From contig NZ_KI912610.1 in NCBI RefSeq assembly GCF_000519305.1, forward strand, positions 1,149,949 to 1,213,948: a stretch of 64,000 nucleotides of DNA, in the 5' to 3' direction. The position numbers and the translations under genes were made by a program. Source of the DNA: Mesorhizobium ciceri WSM4083 (GTDB lineage: Bacteria; Pseudomonadota; Alphaproteobacteria; Rhizobiales; Rhizobiaceae). How positions within the stretch are numbered: the first letter of the stretch is position 1; the number at the start of each line of letters is the position of its first letter. Positions 62,551 to 64,000 of the stretch are shown in pieces. The notes beneath the pieces are model-generated. The model worked only from the letters and a program-made list of their open reading frames with translations. It searched no databases and was not told where the DNA came from.

Positions 62551-62766
62551 GCAATCGCATACGGATTTTTGCGAAGATGGACCCCCACCCTAACCCTCCC
62601 CACAAGGGGGAGGGGATGCTGCCGCGCGCTCTTATTCGTCTTGGACGTCGAGATATCGACAGTTGCCGAGATCAGCGCCTACAGAAGTCTCCCTCCCCCT
62701 TGTGGGGAGGGGTTAGGGGTGGGGGTATTCGTAGAGCGAAAGCCTCCGCTTCCCATATGCGATTGC
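62551..62766. mobile_element. MITE-like element with terminal inverted repeats, copy 2
   Basis: 216-bp unit with ends GCAATCGCATACGGA and TCCCATATGCGATTGC, nearly perfect inverted repeats. Inner blocks CCCCCACCCTAACCCTCCCC with ACAAGGGGGAGGG and their inverted counterpart match copy 1 at 24901-25120 closely. It fills most of the gap between the carboxypeptidase gene and the next plus-strand gene. Confidence 0.75.
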
Positions 62767-62897
62767 TCCGCCTCGGGGGGCGAGGAACCCAAGCCTGCGA
62801 AGCCGCCCCGAAAACGCCGGTTTTCTCGTGTCTTTCCTTGCCAAGGCCGCGTTTCCCGTGGGAAGGGGCGTGGTATCCGAGGGCTTGGGGGCTTGGC

Positions 62898-64000
62898 ATG
62901 ACGAATATCGGGGCCGGGGGCGCTGCGCCCTCGCTTATCAGGGCATCACTCAGCCGCACCGGCAAATGGGCCGGCAGCGTCGCCTTTATCGGGGGTGCTG
63001 CCTCCGACATCCTCAATCCGCTGGCGCCGTTCGCCGCCTATATCGCGCTGGTCGCCGCTATCGCCGCAATCATCATCGCCATTGCCATCGTGCTCAGGCT
63101 GGTGCTGGCGGCCAAGGCGCTGCCGGCCTTGATCTTCGCCACAACAGCGGCGGCCGTCGCCGGCGGCGTCTACGGCCTGCAGCAGCAGACCAACGCCCAG
63201 AACGGGGTGATCGCCAGCCTGGTGCCGGCCATTGCCGGGCTGCAGCAGTCGATGGGCATCGTGTCCGAAAAAGTGGCCAGGATCGAGCAGACCGTCACGC
63301 AGACCCAAAAGACGGTCGAGGCGGTCAAGCAGACCACCGACACGGTGGCGAAGAAGGCCGATGAGATCGCTAACGTCCAGCAGCAGCAGACGCAGCAGAC
63401 GGCGGAAGTTCAGAAGACCACCGAGGAGGTGAAGAAGCAGACCGAGACGCTGGCCGCCGGCCAGGCGCAGCAGCAAGCCCAGACCGAGAAGCTGCAAGAA
63501 ACGACGCAGCAGATCGCCGCCTCGATCGACACGATCGCCAAGGGCTTTGCCGCCTTGGCGGCACAGGGCGGCGCAATCGCCGAGCCGAAGCGGCCGGACG
63601 AATTCTACCACAATGCCCGCGTCTACGAGCTGTCCGGCGACATGCTCAATGCGCGGCGCTCCTACCTCGCCTTTGCCGGCTTCGATGTCGACGCCATCGA
63701 TCCCTACACGCGCTTTGCCACGCTGCTTCGGGTGCAGGACGGCAAGGCTGGTGCCCGCGAGGTGTTCGGCGCGCTTTCCGACAAGGGCAAGGCGCTGTCG
63801 ATCAAGCTGGTGCATATCCAGCAGTTCGATGACGCCCAGCGCCTCGACAAGCTCAACGCCTTCATCGCCGCCCATGCCGATTTCGCGCCGGCCTATTTCC
63901 TGTTGGCGCAGGAGTTTTCCGAAGACCGCCTCGGCGCCCAGACGCTGGCCGACAAGCGCAACGAGGCCAAGGCGCTGACCAAATTCGTATCCTACGAAAA
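62898..64000 (+). CDS. Membrane protein with Gln-rich coiled coil (partial, runs off right edge)
   Basis: About 367 codons visible. ATG 62898 opens a frame with two hydrophobic segments (about residues 45-70 and 73-92, rich in Ala/Ile), then a long Gln/Thr-rich coiled coil (residues ~110-215: repeats such as VQQQQTQQTAEVQKTTEEVKK), then a helical TPR-like region (YHNARVYELSGDMLNARRSYLAFAGF). No family recognised. A role as an envelope scaffold is possible but unsupported. Confidence 0.75.
   Translation, partial: MTNIGAGGAAPSLIRASLSRTGKWAGSVAFIGGAASDILNPLAPFAAYIALVAAIAAIIIAIAIVLRLVLAAKALPALIFATTAAAVAGGVYGLQQQTNAQNGVIASLVPAIAGLQQSMGIVSEKVARIEQTVTQTQKTVEAVKQTTDTVAKKADEIANVQQQQTQQTAEVQKTTEEVKKQTETLAAGQAQQQAQTEKLQETTQQIAASIDTIAKGFAALAAQGGAIAEPKRPDEFYHNARVYELSGDMLNARRSYLAFAGFDVDAIDPYTRFATLLRVQDGKAGAREVFGALSDKGKALSIKLVHIQQFDDAQRLDKLNAFIAAHADFAPAYFLLAQEFSEDRLGAQTLADKRNEAKALTKFVSYE

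Overview
The window reads as a chromosomal segment of a member of the Rhizobiales, most likely Mesorhizobium or a close relative. The reasons are high G+C, the gene order ahcY - HPr - EIIA - hprK - chvG - chvI - pckA, the hisB-H-A-F-E-coaA run, a DivL-type kinase with Tyr in place of the phospho-accepting His, and a large inositol catabolic region. No integrase, transposase, CRISPR array or rRNA was seen.

Layout. 1-4076 (minus): a TsaE-aminoglycoside phosphotransferase fusion cut by the window edge, then divL. 4246-9671 (minus): ahcY, the nitrogen-PTS-like trio HPr/EIIA/HprK, and the ChvG-ChvI envelope two-component system. 10015-13459 (plus): pckA, arfB, a BON-LysM protein and alkB. 13446-19163 (minus): coaA and the histidine genes, with an arginase-fold protein, a DUF1330 and a DUF2628 protein inserted among them. 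19406-23668 (plus): hslV and hslU separated by three genes. 23900-24859: a DUF1402 protein.

25147-45510 is the metabolic heart of the window. A ferredoxin reductase, Rieske ferredoxin and histidine-box oxygenase resembling MocF/MocE/MocD of rhizopine catabolism are divergent from a LacI regulator and a sugar/cyclitol ABC transporter, an inositol-dehydrogenase-like enzyme and an SDR. Next come aroG with an unusually complete leader-peptide attenuator, a LysE exporter facing a WYL regulator, and then a Gfo/Idh enzyme and the RpiR-type iolR-iolC-iolD-iolE-iolB genes. A shared GGAA-N6-TTTC box upstream of both the transporter and iolC suggests one inositol regulon. The natural reading is uptake of a cyclitol, oxidative trimming by the MocDEF-like complex, and funnelling into the inositol pathway; the substrate is an inference.

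45664-54500: DUF1045-phnM-phnN (accessory phosphonate genes without the C-P lyase core), an aldose epimerase with a second sugar ABC transporter, and its LacI regulator. 54512-57740 is visibly more A/T-rich and gene-poor, with small Cys-rich proteins, a secreted peptide, a 37-residue putative RiPP precursor, repeated terminator-like hairpins and decayed phage-type genes. 57748-59515 encodes Ku and a ligase-only LigD (non-homologous end joining), followed by tRNA-Arg(CCG), a DUF1003 membrane protein, a D-Ala-D-Ala carboxypeptidase lipoprotein, and a membrane/coiled-coil protein running off the right edge.

Two families of dispersed non-coding repeats occur in two copies each. One has imperfect terminal inverted repeats (24901-25120 and 62551-62766) and is MITE-like; the other is a longer palindromic unit (34246-34435 and 61113-61300).
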